A stretch of 57,201 nt of DNA from Bondarzewia mesenterica. Taxonomy: Eukaryota > Basidiomycota > Agaricomycetes > Russulales > Bondarzewiaceae. Location of the stretch: assembly GCA_004802705.1 (NCBI GenBank), contig SGPL01000179.1, positions 1 to 57,201 on the forward strand, given 5' to 3'. The notes beneath the pieces are model-generated. The model was not told the DNA's origin, searched no databases, and saw only the letters and a list, made by a program, of their open reading frames with translations. Below, piece by piece: positions 23,739-35,570 of this stretch. Within the stretch, counting starts at the first letter, position 1. Each line of letters begins with the position of its first letter. The position numbers were made by a program, and so were the translations under genes.

Positions 23739-26700
23739 ATGAAGGTCCTCTGTGTAGCCGAGAAGCCGTCCATCGCGAAGTCTATCAGCCAGATATTGTC
23801 GGGAGGCCAGTTTCAGACCGTACGCTTCAATTTTTTTCTATCGAACACCTTCGATGAACTGGCTCTTCGTGCAGCGCAATACATCAAACAAATTTATCAA
23901 GAACTATGATTTCGATTACCCTCGCACTGGAGCCACTTTCACCGTGACTTGTGTTTCAGGGCACCTGCTCTCGCATGACTTCGGCGAGAACCACAGAAAA
24001 TGGAACTCATGCGAACCGTTTTCACTATTTGATGCACCAATTCAGTCACAAGTGACCTCGGATAAGAAGTCCATCGAGCAGAATCTCATCAATGAGGCAA
24101 AGAAAGCACAACAGCTGATGATTTGGACGGATTGTGATCGAGAGGGGGAGAATATTGGGGCAGAGATAGCCCAAATATGTCGCAAGGCGCAGCGGAATAT
24201 CGAGGTCAAACGGGCAAGGTTCAGCGCCATCATTGCTCAGTGCGTTTTGTTATCTGCCCCATGACTTGCTGGCACAGTGTGTCAATTTGATAGCCAGGCA
24301 GATTCACCATGCAGCGCAGCATCCTGTTAATTTGGATCTCGCACAAGCTGCTGCTGTGGATGCTCGGATAATGCTCGACCTTCGGGTTGGAGCGGCTCTC
24401 ACACGCTTGCAAACGATCATTCTTCAATCCCGGTTCAGACAGATAACGGAAGTGGTATCGTATGGTAAACCAATAACGCCGAATTTTGTATGTTTTTTCT
24501 GACCACATGTTACTAGGGCCATGCCAATTTCCAACTTTGGGCTTTGTTGTGTCCCGTTACAACCAGGTCAAATCGTTTGTGCCTGAAGATTTCTGGTATA
24601 TATTTCTCTCCTTGTTGTCTCCTTCTTCGAGGGATAAGGCAGAGACTGTGTTTACGTGGAGGAGGAATCATCTCTTCGAGTTTGACGTCGCGTACGCGAT
24701 TTATGAGGGCGTTCTTGCTAACACCCTCGCGCGTGTGACGAAAGTGACCAAGAAAAATACCAAGAAATGGTCTCAATTTCTCTCGCTCATCACGTACGTC
24801 TTCATTGACCGATATGATCGCAGGAAACCACTCCCGTTGACTACCGTCGAGCTACAAAAAGCAGGATCTAGATTGCTCAAGCTTTCTCCAAAGAAAATAC
24901 TCGATGCATGTTGCCTTTTGCTTCAAAACTATACTTCGTGTAGCTAACGATCGAAGCAGATTGCAGAGGGCCTTTATCAGAAGGGGTTCCTATCCTACCC
25001 TCGTACTGAAACAGACGAATACGATAAAGACTTTGACTTCATGACTCTCATAGGAAAGCAGACCGCAGATCTGGTATGGGGTGGTTTCGCGAGCAAGTAA
25101 GCTTTTCTTTTTGCTCTCTTGCCTTGAAGATATTAGTGAACTTTTATTCAGCCTTCAACAAGGCGGTTTCTCAACACCACGTAAGGGAAAGAATAATGAT
25201 CACGCTCATCCTCCCATCCATCCCACTGCGTACGCAGGCAACTTAGTCGGAGATGACAAACGGGTCTATGAGTTCATAACACGACGTTTTCTTGCATGTT
25301 GCTCCAAGGATGCTCTAGGTTTCGAGACCACCATCGATGTCGTTTATGGGGATGAAGAATTCTATGCTACTGGTGCGTAATCAATTTAGTGGCTCAAAGT
25401 TGATGCATGACATCGAAAACCTAACTCTACTGCAGGACTCATCATTTTGGAACGTAACTATCTCGATGTCTATCCTTACGACAAATGGAGCGGAAAAGAA
25501 ATTCCGGATTTTCAAGAAGGGGAAGAGTTCGTACCATCCGTCTGCGAATTGCGGGATGGAAAAACGTCTAAGCCATCTCTGCTCACCGAAGCTGATTTGG
25601 TCGGCGTGATGGACAAGAACGGCATTGGTGAGCCAAGTTCATTCCCTGAATAGTAGCACAGGGACGGTTGCTGAAAGCGCAAACTTGTAGGTACGGATGC
25701 GACAATCGCACAACATATCCAAACCATCATTGACCGTGGGTATGTGATCGCGCGGATGGACGGATCTACAAAGTATCTCGTGCCTTCAACACTGGGGATC
25801 GGGCTTGTAGACGGGTACAATGAGATCGGATTCGACAGAAGTCTGAGTAAACCCCAGCTTCGGCGAGAGGTACGATGAGCTTCTCTTCTCGATCGCAGGT
25901 ATAAGCCGACCGGTAATGTGATTACGTCCTGTCAGACCGAGAGGAACATGGTTCAGGTTTGTCAGGGCACCAAGACCAAGAATGACATGCTTGTCGAAGG
26001 AGTTGAGCAATACAAGGAGGTGTTTGTGAAGGCGAAGAGGGAGTTCGACAAAGTTGTCGCGGTGAGTCTGAATTCTAAATTTGCGACGTCAGAATGTGCT
26101 GGAGACTAAACGTTGCGCAGAGCGTCAATAAGTACGTAAACGGAGGTGGTGCGCAAGGAGATGGCAATGGCAATGGCGGTGTTGGCGGGGATGGAGGCGG
26201 AGGCGGCGGCGGCGGCAATGGTGGTGGTGGTGGGAATGGTAATGGTGGAGTTCGTGGCAGAAGCAGGGCAAGTGGTCGCGGCAGAGGGGGCGGAGGTGGT
26301 GGCGGAGGTGGTGGCGGAGGTGGCGGCGGAGGTAGTGGTGGCGGTGGTGCTGGTGGTGCTGGCAGTGGTGGTGGTGACAGTGCGGGTGGTGATTCTGGCC
26401 CCGCTACCAGGGGAAGAGGCACAGGAGCAGCGCGTGGGCGGGCGTCTACCCGCGGAAAAGCCAGTCTGGCTGCTACAGGAGGTCATAGGCCGGGTGAAAA
26501 TGCGGGTTCAACATTTCGAACCCTACCACCCTGGCCTCCTGATGAAGACGGTATGTGAATGCTTGTGATATCAGTGAATCGTTGACAGTGATTTATCCCG
26601 TGTAACCCCTTTCGTAGATATGGATTGGGTCAACGCACCTAATCCCCCTCCCACGCCTGCGGCTGCACCCGCACTGCCACCACCACCACCTCCAGCAGCT

Positions 26701-27826
26701 CGGCCGCCGAGATCTCGACAAGCGGAAAACCCTCCATCTACTGCAGGCATAAGCAAAAGTACGGGTACACCTGAAGTTGTGTGCTGTCTCTGCGGCGAAG
26801 TCGCGGCCGAACGTACAGTCACGAAGGACAATGAGAACAAGGGGCGTTTGTTCCGAACATGTGCGAAAGGCCGGGATGAGGGCTGCAACTTTTTCGAGTG
26901 GATGGACGAGCCTCCTCGCGAATCGTCAGCCAAGGACCGGAGCTACGGAGCTCCATCTGCTGTGCCAGCCAAACGGTCATATTCAGAACATTCGGTGAGT
27001 CTGACTTCCTCACACTGCTTCCCTAATATTGCCTCCTTAGCCAACTTTCGTGCAATCTCTGCGATTTCCAACGCTATCTCAACAGGTCGACAGAGCTTCT
27101 GTTACAACTGAGTCCAAGCGTTGCCGATGTGACCTGACGGCAGTGCAAGCAACAACCATGAAGGAAGGGGCTAACTACGGAAGGAAATTCTGGACATGTC
27201 CGAATTCTCAGAGGGCAAGATGCGGATTTTTTGAGTGGGTAGTGGAGGATGCTCCAGCCCAAAATATTGCTGCTTCAGGAGGGAGAACACGGAGTCTCGA
27301 TCAAGGAAGTCAGGGTCAGAAATCGGGAGAGTGCTTCAAGGTGCGATTTTCCACGCATTTCGGGAATTTTTGGAGCAGTTTGTTTTACTAGAAGTCGGTC
27401 CGACAGTGCGGTCAGGAGGGGCATTGGGCCAGCGGTGCGTTGCGTTCAATTATGGTGCAAAATATGTGACTGAGTAAAGCTTCGCTCCCGCAGCTTGCCC
27501 GAACGGTCACATGGATAGTACGAAGCGCGTCAAAACCACAACAGCCAAAGCCAACAACGCCTCTAATAGTGCCTGCTTCAAATGTGGTCAAGAGGGGCAT
27601 TACAGCAATGGTACATCGAAGTCATTATGCCAGAGTTTATCGTTGGTTGACGGAGTCATTCGATCTAGCTTGCCCTGGCGGTGGTGCGAAACCTGCCCTT
27701 ACCCGGACGTCATCTACCCGAGGTTCCAAACGAGGAAGGGGGCGAGGCCGTGGAGGCAGTAAACGTGGATCGACATCCCGCGGAAAGACTAGTACTTCCG
27801 CATTTGCTGCGGCAGATGAGTGGTAG
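23739..27826 (+). CDS. TOP3: DNA topoisomerase III (type IA) with GRF and CCHC zinc fingers
   Basis: Type IA topoisomerase that, with a RecQ helicase and Rmi1, dissolves recombination intermediates in the nucleus. Landmarks: Toprim start MKVLCVAEKPSIAKSISQIL, CVSGHLLSHDF, WTDCDREGENIGAEI (acidic metal site), RARFSAIIAQ, and GFLSYPRTETDEYDKDFD with the catalytic Tyr. Then come HPPIHPTAY, NGIGTDATIAQHIQTI, and RNMVQVCQGTKTKNDML. After this catalytic core lie a long Gly-rich linker (about 26150-26400), a GRF finger (CCLCGEVAAERTVTK...CNFFEW), a second GRF-like finger (CRCDLTAVQ...CGFFEW), a CCHC knuckle (CFKCGQEGHYSNAC, split by an intron) and an RGR-rich tail ending AAADEW. More than twelve introns; one (24906-24959) has a GC donor. 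No frame break found. Top3-alpha type. Confidence 0.93.
26190..26400 (+). repeat. GGN-repeat tract encoding the Gly-rich hinge of topoisomerase III
   Basis: A run of GGT/GGC/GGA triplets encodes long polyglycine stretches broken by Asn, Arg and Ser. The opposite strand therefore shows an artefactual polyproline frame. The tract links the catalytic core to the zinc-finger tail and is likely variable in length between strains. Confidence 0.85.
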
Positions 27827-29369
27827 CGAACGATGGCATGACGCAGTCGTCTGCGTGTAGTTACTCGATCACTTGTGTGTTGTCTTTAACGTTGGCATAC
27901 CTCACATTATTCCCCAACATTACGAGGCTTTTTATATCGTGTCTCACTGCAGCTTCACAAATTCGGGTCCCGGAACAGTGACCGGTGCAAACGATAGTTC
28001 TTGGTCATGTATCGTGAGGCCTTGAGCTTGAGGCGTTAGTGACGCCTCGGGCAATTCTGACAAACTCTACCAGTGAATGGAGGGATTGCCACAGGTTTTT
28101 CATTCGACCTCCACGAAAATATTTCCTCTTAACTCCTTGCATGATGCATCTGCTCTCAGGAGCCCTTACCCGCGCCGACACTTGATACTACTCGGATGTA
28201 CAACAACTATTGTATGTTTCTATGTCTGTATGAAAAATCCCGGAAGCCTTTCATCTTCAGATTCAAAGTCAAGATAGTATGACCATGGGACACATCTCGT
28301 TTTGCATAGGCTCCGATGTGAATGATCCTGAATGTTCATCCTGAAATAATGATCGTGTTTAGACCATTGTTCATACCACTGTAATCGGTTCACCTTGTAT
28401 TGTTGGCGACACTTCGCCACCCTAGACCGCTGCTCTAGGTACCGCCGCCGCCGCCGCCTGATCAATAGTTCTACCTACCCCGGACGCTCTGGGGTGAAGA
28501 CTGTGGATGCGAGGCGTAAAGTACAGGGGCGGTTGCGGCAGATTTGTCACGAAGGGTCCCTGGATGGTGACCCCACATTTGTGGGTGAAGTAAGAGAGAT
28601 AGCTCACACTCTCGCCTCGCCAGCCTATTCATATGCCTATTTTCCTTGCATCTGCGACGCCTCGCAGCTCACACTCTCACCTCTCCAGGTATCATTTCTC
28701 GCTCTTTGTCGTGCATTCGTATTTGCCTATCATTCTCTCGAGCTCGCCAGGCGTAAGGCCTTAAGGTACGAAGCCGATTAGAGTCTGGCAGCAGATGCTG
28801 ATCGGATGGTCACGTTGGCGCCAGCATGTACATATCCACTTGGCGTTTTACCCCGGACCCCAGACGGATCGATGACTTGGTCGCTCATTGGCCAGTTGGC
28901 TCCCCGGAAAGTTCTCGAAATCGTTACGGGGATGGATCCGGCTGGATCCGGGCCTGAAGTACCGTTCTTTGCAAGTTTCTTTTCCTTCGTCCAAAGTTTC
29001 TTAAAACTGAGCGCTAGCGCTGAGCATTCTTTCAAGTTATGTGCATCTTTATATCTTTGTCTGGCTTTTCTGATCCAATTCATTCAGGCATGAGAAGATA
29101 CATCATCCCTTCCCCTCTACTTGCCTGGCTTCAGAAATTTCAGAAATTTCGTTTCGGACACATGACCGCACTTTCGGCCGTTCATTGACTCAAGGGCCGC
29201 TTGTCAAATCATTCTTCATCTTGTGCCCAAATTTTGGTCGCTTAGAGGCTATGACAGCTAGACTTACGGGAGAAGTATATAAACACCCTATGTGCGCTTC
29301 TGTGTCAGATGGTCCCTCTCCTTCCGCCTATCGACCCCACGCCCTCTTCTCTGATTGTCCCCCGCTGTC
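27827..29369. other. Intergenic region, no supported gene
   Basis: About 1.5 kb between topoisomerase III and the transporter. It contains a short GCC-triplet run near 28442 and several short frames without motifs. The frame at 28806-29093 is open but unrecognised. Confidence 0.5.
29276..29283 (+). promoter_or_regulatory. TATA box of the MFS transporter gene
   Basis: TATATAAA lies 94 bp upstream of the ATG at 29370, a normal fungal spacing. Confidence 0.5.
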
Positions 29370-31713
29370 ATGTCTGCTTCGATGGACAAAGAAGAGGTTT
29401 TCATCAACGAGAAGGGTTCTTTGGAGGAGGTCCCTCTGACGGACTATGAGATCAAAGAGCGAAGGCGCATCTTTCGGAAGATGGATATCCATCTTCTGCC
29501 TTTCGTGTCGCTACTGTATTTGTTGTCATTTTTGTGAGTTCCCATCAACCTCTCAGGCATCCTATGACTTAGAGTGTTGCCTGGTAGGGATCGAGCAAAC
29601 ATTGGTGGAACCCGATGGTCCTCACTCAACATGAAACCACACCCTAATATCTCGAATTCATAGGTAACGCAAAGATCGCTGGCATGTCCAAAGATTTGCA
29701 TTTGGTCGGCCTACGCTACAATATAGCTGCTGCTGTGTTCTTTGTGAGTGATGCGGCCTTCGTCCCTGTCGCCCTAATATCGATGATACTTTTAGATTCC
29801 ATACTGTATGGCGGAGGTTCCCTCGTAGGTGATTCATCTCACCCAACTCAAACCGGGGCTGATGATCACTGTGTGTTAGAAACATGTTCTTGAAGCTTAT
29901 GCGGCCCTCGCGATGGAGTAAGGACGGTGCCTTTCCCTGTGACAGCCCCAGCTGACAGCTTCATGAAAACACCAGTTCCTTCAATAATGGTCGCTTGGGG
30001 CCTCATCATGACCCTAATGTGCTTGGTTAACAGCTTCGCAGGGCTAATTGTGTGAGTTTTCGCCTTGCGTCTTGGCCTGATTCGCTCATTCCAACCAAAT
30101 GCATCAGTGCCCGTTTGTTCCTCGGCTTTGCCGAGGCAGGCTTGTTCCCCGGTATTACCTATTACATTTCTCTTTGGTACCCTCGCCGGAAGCAAGCACG
30201 GAGGGTAGCGATTTTCTTCTCCGCTGCCACCGTTGCTGGTGCTTTTGGCGGAATCCTTGCGTGAGTGTTTGAAAAATATCCTTAACCTTATTGGTCAAGC
30301 AACTCTTCGACTGACTTTCACATTCCCAGGTATGGTATTGAGAAGATGGAAGGGTATAGCTATTCATTTGGTTCAATTTGTCCCGGTTTAACTCACATCT
30401 TTTTCAGGCTTGGTGGACTTCATGGCTGGCAATGGATCGTAAGTCACGTTGAAATGAAATTTTCTTCGTATCAATCCTAATCACATATCCAGTTCTGTTT
30501 GGAAGGCATTCGTGAATACCTGTTTCTTGGAATTCACCTTCGGTCATGATATTAACGGTTCTGAACAGTGACCGTCATTGTCGCAGGATTATCGTTCTTC
30601 TTCATGCACGACGTAAGCGCATTGCCCTATCATCGGCCTGTTACCTGTGACTCATTGACTATTCAGTCACCGGAAACGGCCACATTCTTGACGGAAGACG
30701 AGCGCGAGAACCTTATCCAGTTGCTCAAGCAAGATTCCAATGGCTTAGCTACTCACTTTGACCTCAAGTTCTTCTGGCAAGCCGTCAAAGATTACAAAAC
30801 TTACTTGCAGATCTGCGTATACATTGGGTACGTCTCCTGTCCATTGTCCCAGCCTATCATCGTTAACCGAGAACCTTGTTTAGCCTTCTTATCCCAGTAT
30901 ACGCAGTTGCCCTCTTCACGCCGTCCATCATCAACGGCTTGGGCTACACCGCCGCTCGTGCCCAATTATTGACTATCCCGTGTTTCGTCGCCGGGTGTAT
31001 TCTTACTATCATTGTCGGCATCTACTCAGACAAGTATAATATCCGGGGACCTTTCATTGTTGGCGGCGCCTTGCTTTCGATTTGCGGCTATCTTATCTTG
31101 TACAACACGAGCAGTCCGGGTGCTGGTTATGCTGGCGCCGTGATTGCGTGCATGGGAGTGTATCCCACTATTGCCGTGGATCTGGCATGGGCAGGAGGCA
31201 ATGCTGGCGGCGACTTGAAGAGGGGCGTTGTCATTGCCATGGTCATTGGTCTTGGTAACCTCGGAGGGTAAGTAATGATACATCTGCTTACCTCGAGTCT
31301 CACGACTGTTTCCTGATAAAATATTATTATAGCATCTGTTCCTCGTTCATCTACTACGATGCGCCGCGGTTCCATCATGGTCACGGCGTCATGATGGGCT
31401 GGTTGAGCTTGACGTGCGTAGCTTCGCATCTTCGTACTATTCTCAATACCTGTGGCTGATAGTGTCTGTGACCGCGCAGCATAATCTCGACCTGTTTCTT
31501 GATGTGGAAATATAGTGTGTTGAACAAAGAGAAGGAGGCATTGTGTGCTCGGGAGGGTATTGATGTCAGCCGAAAGGATGAGTTCCGGGAAATGGGTGAT
31601 GAGAGTCCTCTATTCCGGTACGTGAGGTTATCTTGCTTGAGCGCGTGAAGAGCCTTTCACTGACAATCAGGATAGCTACACGATCTAAGAGTTCACGAAA
31701 ATCATACGTATAA
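29370..31713 (+). CDS. MFS transporter of the anion:cation symporter (Dal5/Tna1) family
   Basis: Plasma-membrane permease related to fungal allantoate, nicotinate and vitamin transporters (ACS family). It has an acidic cytosolic N-terminus (MSASMDKEEVFINEKGSLEE), then MDIHLLPFVSLLYLLSFLDR and the family signature RANIGNAKIAGM. Then follow IPYCMAEVPSNMFLKLMRPS, LMCLVNSFAGLIVARLFLGF, EAGLFPGITYYISLWYPRRK, GLGGLHGWQWIF and the second six-helix half (LLIPVYAVALFTPSIINGLG, GGNAGGDLKRGVVIAMVIGL). About twelve helices are expected from hydrophobicity. About ten exons; the last intron splits an Arg codon near 31619 and the protein ends RKSYV at the TAA at 31711-31713. The frame is intact throughout. 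The substrate cannot be told; family members carry organic anions or amides. Confidence 0.88.
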
Positions 31714-32362
31714 ATAATGCCCCCCTCAAATGACTTGTGGCCTGAAACCTTTTCTAGACGCATATCTATCTGGGATTGTGACATTCGTACACCTTGTAAA
31801 CTGTTTTGTACCGATATCTATGTACTAATAGCAGCTGGAGATCGATCCAATCTCCACTGCTTCCATGATAGCTGGTCACGCATACGTATGCCGAGCGCAG
31901 GGGCAATGCGGGCGTTCGGTCGCGTTTTCCGAGCATGGGTGTCAAAGTCTTAGTAGGTACAGGCACTGCAGACAGCAACTGTCTCTTGTCTCACGCGTGC
32001 TCGAGCCTCAAGCTCAAACTTCGAGGCCTCAGATCTGCACCTGAGCATCTTTTATGTGAGTACTTTCTAGTAGTTTTATTGATGTTGTATCCCAAGTTCC
32101 CGACAGTCCCTCGGAAACTTCCACTTCCAAATGCTCACAGAGGATCAAGCGTCCGTCGCCACTGACAAGACACCTCTAACTGACAAAACAGTGATTGATT
32201 GACTGATCCATCCTTCAAGGCGATACTGCAGGTCAATGTACACTCCCGCAACAAACCCATTACCGTCCCGTAATATTCATCTCTTTCTGTGGCCGATCTC
32301 TCAAAGTCTGACCTAATTTCATGACAGGATCTCGCTGGTGTCCCATGACACTGGATTTTCAT
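31714..32362. other. Intergenic region, nothing recognised
   Basis: Follows the transporter stop. Only short frames without motif support are present. Confidence 0.5.
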
Positions 32363-33141
32363 ACGTTATATCCTAACTGGCTATGATATTGACGCCGGTT
32401 TCACTATCTTGGACATCCTCGACGTTTTGCACTACCAGTGTCTGGAGTTATGGTGCCGCGCAGAGAGGCAAGTCACTGTCCATTTCTTTTGTAGCGACGC
32501 GATTATTATTGCCGAGATGTGGTACTGACAGATGGTACTACCATGTGACGAGCTCTCCACCCTGTACTCATCGATCGCCTCTACATGTCATACACAACTC
32601 GCCTTCCTGTCGAAGTTCAAATTCAATTGGGTTCTTACCGTCACTCACAAACGCGAAATTCCAGCTGAATGGATGGCTGTAAGCGGTTTCACCTTCCGGT
32701 CATGCTCTTATCATTGAGATTTTTGACGCTCTGCAGTTGAACGAGACACCTCGCGAGCGCAGTGTATGTTGAAGACATAGTAACACGCGCTCTGCTGTAT
32801 TTTTGAAACTGGTTCAGAATGCGGATGATTGGATACCTTCATTATATGTAGACGAAGTCATTGCCCGTCATGACAATCCGGCTTATTCGACCCCAGTTTT
32901 CTACTGCGTACCCCCAGACGTCTGGCAATGCCGCAATCACCCGCTACACAGTACGCCTCATATACTCGTTTCCCTCGCTGCCCTTGAATCCTATATCACG
33001 TTCAGCACGAAGGCGGAGACGAGGAACATTCGATCATTGACTAGGACGCTGAATGAGGCGCTGGTGGAACGCGACGCCTTTAATCTGATTCCAACGCCAT
33101 CGGAGCGCTCGGACAGTAGATTTTGGGTACGGATCCCCTAG
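32363..33141 (+). CDS. Unrecognised multi-exon protein, possibly partial
   Basis: Three coding-like stretches can be joined: one reading YDIDAGFTILDILDVLHYQC (about 32383-32470), a second after cag near 32531 reading MVLPCDELSTLYSSIASTCH and AFLSKFKFNWVLTVTHK, and a third from about 32815 reading NADDWIPSLYVDEVIARHDN through ERSDSRFWVRIP to the TAG at 33139-33141. No start codon in a clear first exon was found, and I recognise no domain. It could be a lineage-specific protein or a fragment. Exon limits are approximate. Confidence 0.35.
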
Positions 33142-33752
33142 CGCGTGCTGTCGGTATCGGACCAGGAAGAGCTGCAGCTGCAGCTGCGTCATTTGAAGAG
33201 CACACGAGAGAGAGGACACATAAAGCGAAGCCTTGATTGGCCAAAATGGAGGGAGATGAAGCACTTTGAGAAGTCATACCGTATAATCGGTCATAAGAGG
33301 GTCACTGAAATGTATATAGCTAGCCAGGCCACACTGCTCCCCTACTAAGGTCCTTCATGTGCGACTGAGAGGGCCATACTTAACCGCCGACTCAACGTTG
33401 AGTACTCAACGCCTAAAGACTACGTTATTACGTCAGCCAAACCCGCGTCGTTGCAGAGCGTTGCATGCAGTTGCAGCCTGTTGCAGCCTCGTTCAAGTTG
33501 TACGCGGACCCAGTGGCGCTAGTAACCCCTCCCACTTTAAGCATCCTCGTCCTCAAGTTCGTTACGTGCTTGCATCCTCAAATCATTTTTGTTTTCGATT
33601 TATATTGGAAGCCTGCTACTCAGCTTTTTGAAAATTAACCAGGAAACCTCAACTGCAATAGACACGCTCAAACAAACATCCAGTTGTTGGGACGAGTGAC
33701 TGTGAGTATTCCCCCGTGAAAAAAAACCTATTCTGACTAACATAGTTGGGTT
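33142..33752. promoter_or_regulatory. Upstream region of the F-box gene with a leader intron
   Basis: No gene seen. Just before the F-box gene, gtgagtattcccc (from about 33700) to ctaacatag (ending about 33746) has the donor, CTAAC branch site and acceptor of a 5'-UTR intron, placing the first usable ATG at 33753. Confidence 0.45.
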
Positions 33753-35168
33753 ATGGTACTAGCAATCTCTCCACCCGAGGATGGATATCCTAACACGCAC
33801 TTTACCTTTCGAAATCGTCTCCAAAATTTTCCTGCATTGTGTTTCGATGCAGTTATACTTCCTGGCCAGGCACAGGCTATTCTTCTCACTCGCGTCAATC
33901 GATGTTGGCGAGCAGTTGCCTTATCGACACCTCGTTTATGGGCGAACTTAAGCTTGGACGACCTGCCAAAGGATGACGCTAATGTCGACGTCTATTTCAC
34001 TGCATTGAAGATGTGGCTGGCTTTGTCCACTTCCATGCTGTTAACACTTTGTCTCAAACTGACCGCCACCACACTCAATCGCAGCGAGGTGTGCACTGAT
34101 TACATGCGCATCTTGTTTGCCCATACATGCCGCTGGAAGTACGTCAGTCTCCGTATTCCGACTATCTCTCAGGAATTTTCCACCGTTTTCAACGAATGTC
34201 GTCCGCTACCACTTCTTGAGGCCTTGAACATCGATAACGACCGCCTTCATTTCTTCCCGGGTATCACCATCTTTGAAACCGCCCCTCAGCTTCGCCAAGC
34301 CACAATCACACATACAACGCTTGGATCGTGGTTGTTACCCTGGTCGCAACTTCAGCACCTGATAATGAACATCAAACCTTGGGATGATAGCACGGTCGAC
34401 ATTGATAGGTTTATCGATAACCTCTCACATTGCAGTAATTTGCAGAGTCTTTGGTTCGAATTTGACGCTCTATTCTACCCCTTGGCAGTGGTCTTGAGGC
34501 GCACGGTTACATACGCCGTCCTTCCCGAACTTCTAGATTTACAGATGGTGGTCTCCAAGGAGGAAGGCGACTGGGATGCCTCGCTCCTCGATTGCTTGAC
34601 CTACTTGATATTGCCAAAGTTGCGATCTTTGCGTTTATGCATCAACTTGGAAGGTTTTGAGTGGAATGACTCCTTCATTCCTTTCTTCACCAATTTCACC
34701 AATTCCCTCCAGCATCTGGAGATCAATCGTTACTCGTTAACACGCCAGCTTGCAACAGACATGCTCGAATGTCTACCGAATCTGAAGAGCTTGATCATGG
34801 GCAGTGCATTATACGCCGACTACCAGCTTGTTCTCTTGAGGGCACTCACACTTCATTCACCTGCTAATGGCAGTGGGCAACCGACCCGCAATCTGAATCC
34901 GAAACTGGTGCATATCTCTGTTGGCCGATCGGGATACGGTGCTTATCAGGATAACTTGGAAGGAAGTCAGAAGTTACTTTTCTTCGAGGATCTAACCAGC
35001 ATGGTCGAGTCGCGCTGGCAGATTTCGACACCGGATGTGGTTGGACAAGGACTGCGTCTGGAATCGTTAGCGCTGAGTGAGGTGGAAGAGATGCGTCGAG
35101 TGGCTCCAGCGCAGTTGCAGCGTATCGCGAGATGCGCCAAAGAAGGGCTACGAATATATCTTCGCTGA
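33753..35168 (+). CDS. F-box/LRR-like protein, F-box core out of frame
   Basis: One open frame of about 471 residues has the look of an Agaricomycete F-box protein, a substrate receptor of SCF ubiquitin ligases: LLTRVNRCWRAVALSTPRLW, then leucine-rich-like segments (LPLLEALNIDNDRLHF, LPKLRSLRLCINLEGF, LQHLEINRYSL, LPNLKSLIMGS). The canonical F-box start, LTRTLPFEIVSKIFLHCV, is present but in the next frame, from an ATG at 33781; the annotated frame reads nonsense there (EDGYPNTHFTFRNRLQ). One missing base (or two extra) near 33845-33880 would explain it. The copy is either a recent pseudogene or carries a sequencing indel. Such families are large and fast-evolving in this group. Confidence 0.75.
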   Translation: MVLAISPPEDGYPNTHFTFRNRLQNFPALCFDAVILPGQAQAILLTRVNRCWRAVALSTPRLWANLSLDDLPKDDANVDVYFTALKMWLALSTSMLLTLCLKLTATTLNRSEVCTDYMRILFAHTCRWKYVSLRIPTISQEFSTVFNECRPLPLLEALNIDNDRLHFFPGITIFETAPQLRQATITHTTLGSWLLPWSQLQHLIMNIKPWDDSTVDIDRFIDNLSHCSNLQSLWFEFDALFYPLAVVLRRTVTYAVLPELLDLQMVVSKEEGDWDASLLDCLTYLILPKLRSLRLCINLEGFEWNDSFIPFFTNFTNSLQHLEINRYSLTRQLATDMLECLPNLKSLIMGSALYADYQLVLLRALTLHSPANGSGQPTRNLNPKLVHISVGRSGYGAYQDNLEGSQKLLFFEDLTSMVESRWQISTPDVVGQGLRLESLALSEVEEMRRVAPAQLQRIARCAKEGLRIYLR

Positions 35169-35570
35169 TCCAGGCATGCATCGTGGGATATTCCGACCAA
35201 AGTTTTATTAGAGGGCAGTCAGTGCATCCACTTGAAGATTCTGTCGTCCCGACTGGGCAGTCGTATGTCCACCAATATTCTGATATCATTGTTTACCATG
35301 CAAATTTCTTCTCAAGCTAGATATATACTTGCCTTTAGCTACTGCTGTACTCGAGCTCATGGTAGTTGCCACTTGATGTAGAGTACGTAGATGCGGGTCT
35401 TCCGGGGTCCCGGGCGCTGTTCCACTGAATTTTCGAACGTTACGCGCGTCGACGTACTTAAGTTACTGCTCCACTTTCACTCACGCGTTCACGACGTGCA
35501 GCTGCTCTTCGCTTTTGGCAGCGCACTCTGACTCTGTCTTTTCCTATCAACACTTCTCCGGCCGTTCAGA
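35169..35570. other. Intergenic region and SF3B3 promoter
   Basis: No gene visible. The region immediately before the ATG at 35571 is pyrimidine-rich, as is common for housekeeping promoters without a TATA box. Confidence 0.5.

Noticed and set aside
26075..26486. Minus-strand polyproline and Thr/Ser-rich frames
   Set aside because: They are the complement of the GGN tract that encodes the glycine hinge of topoisomerase III; no start, introns or motifs of their own.
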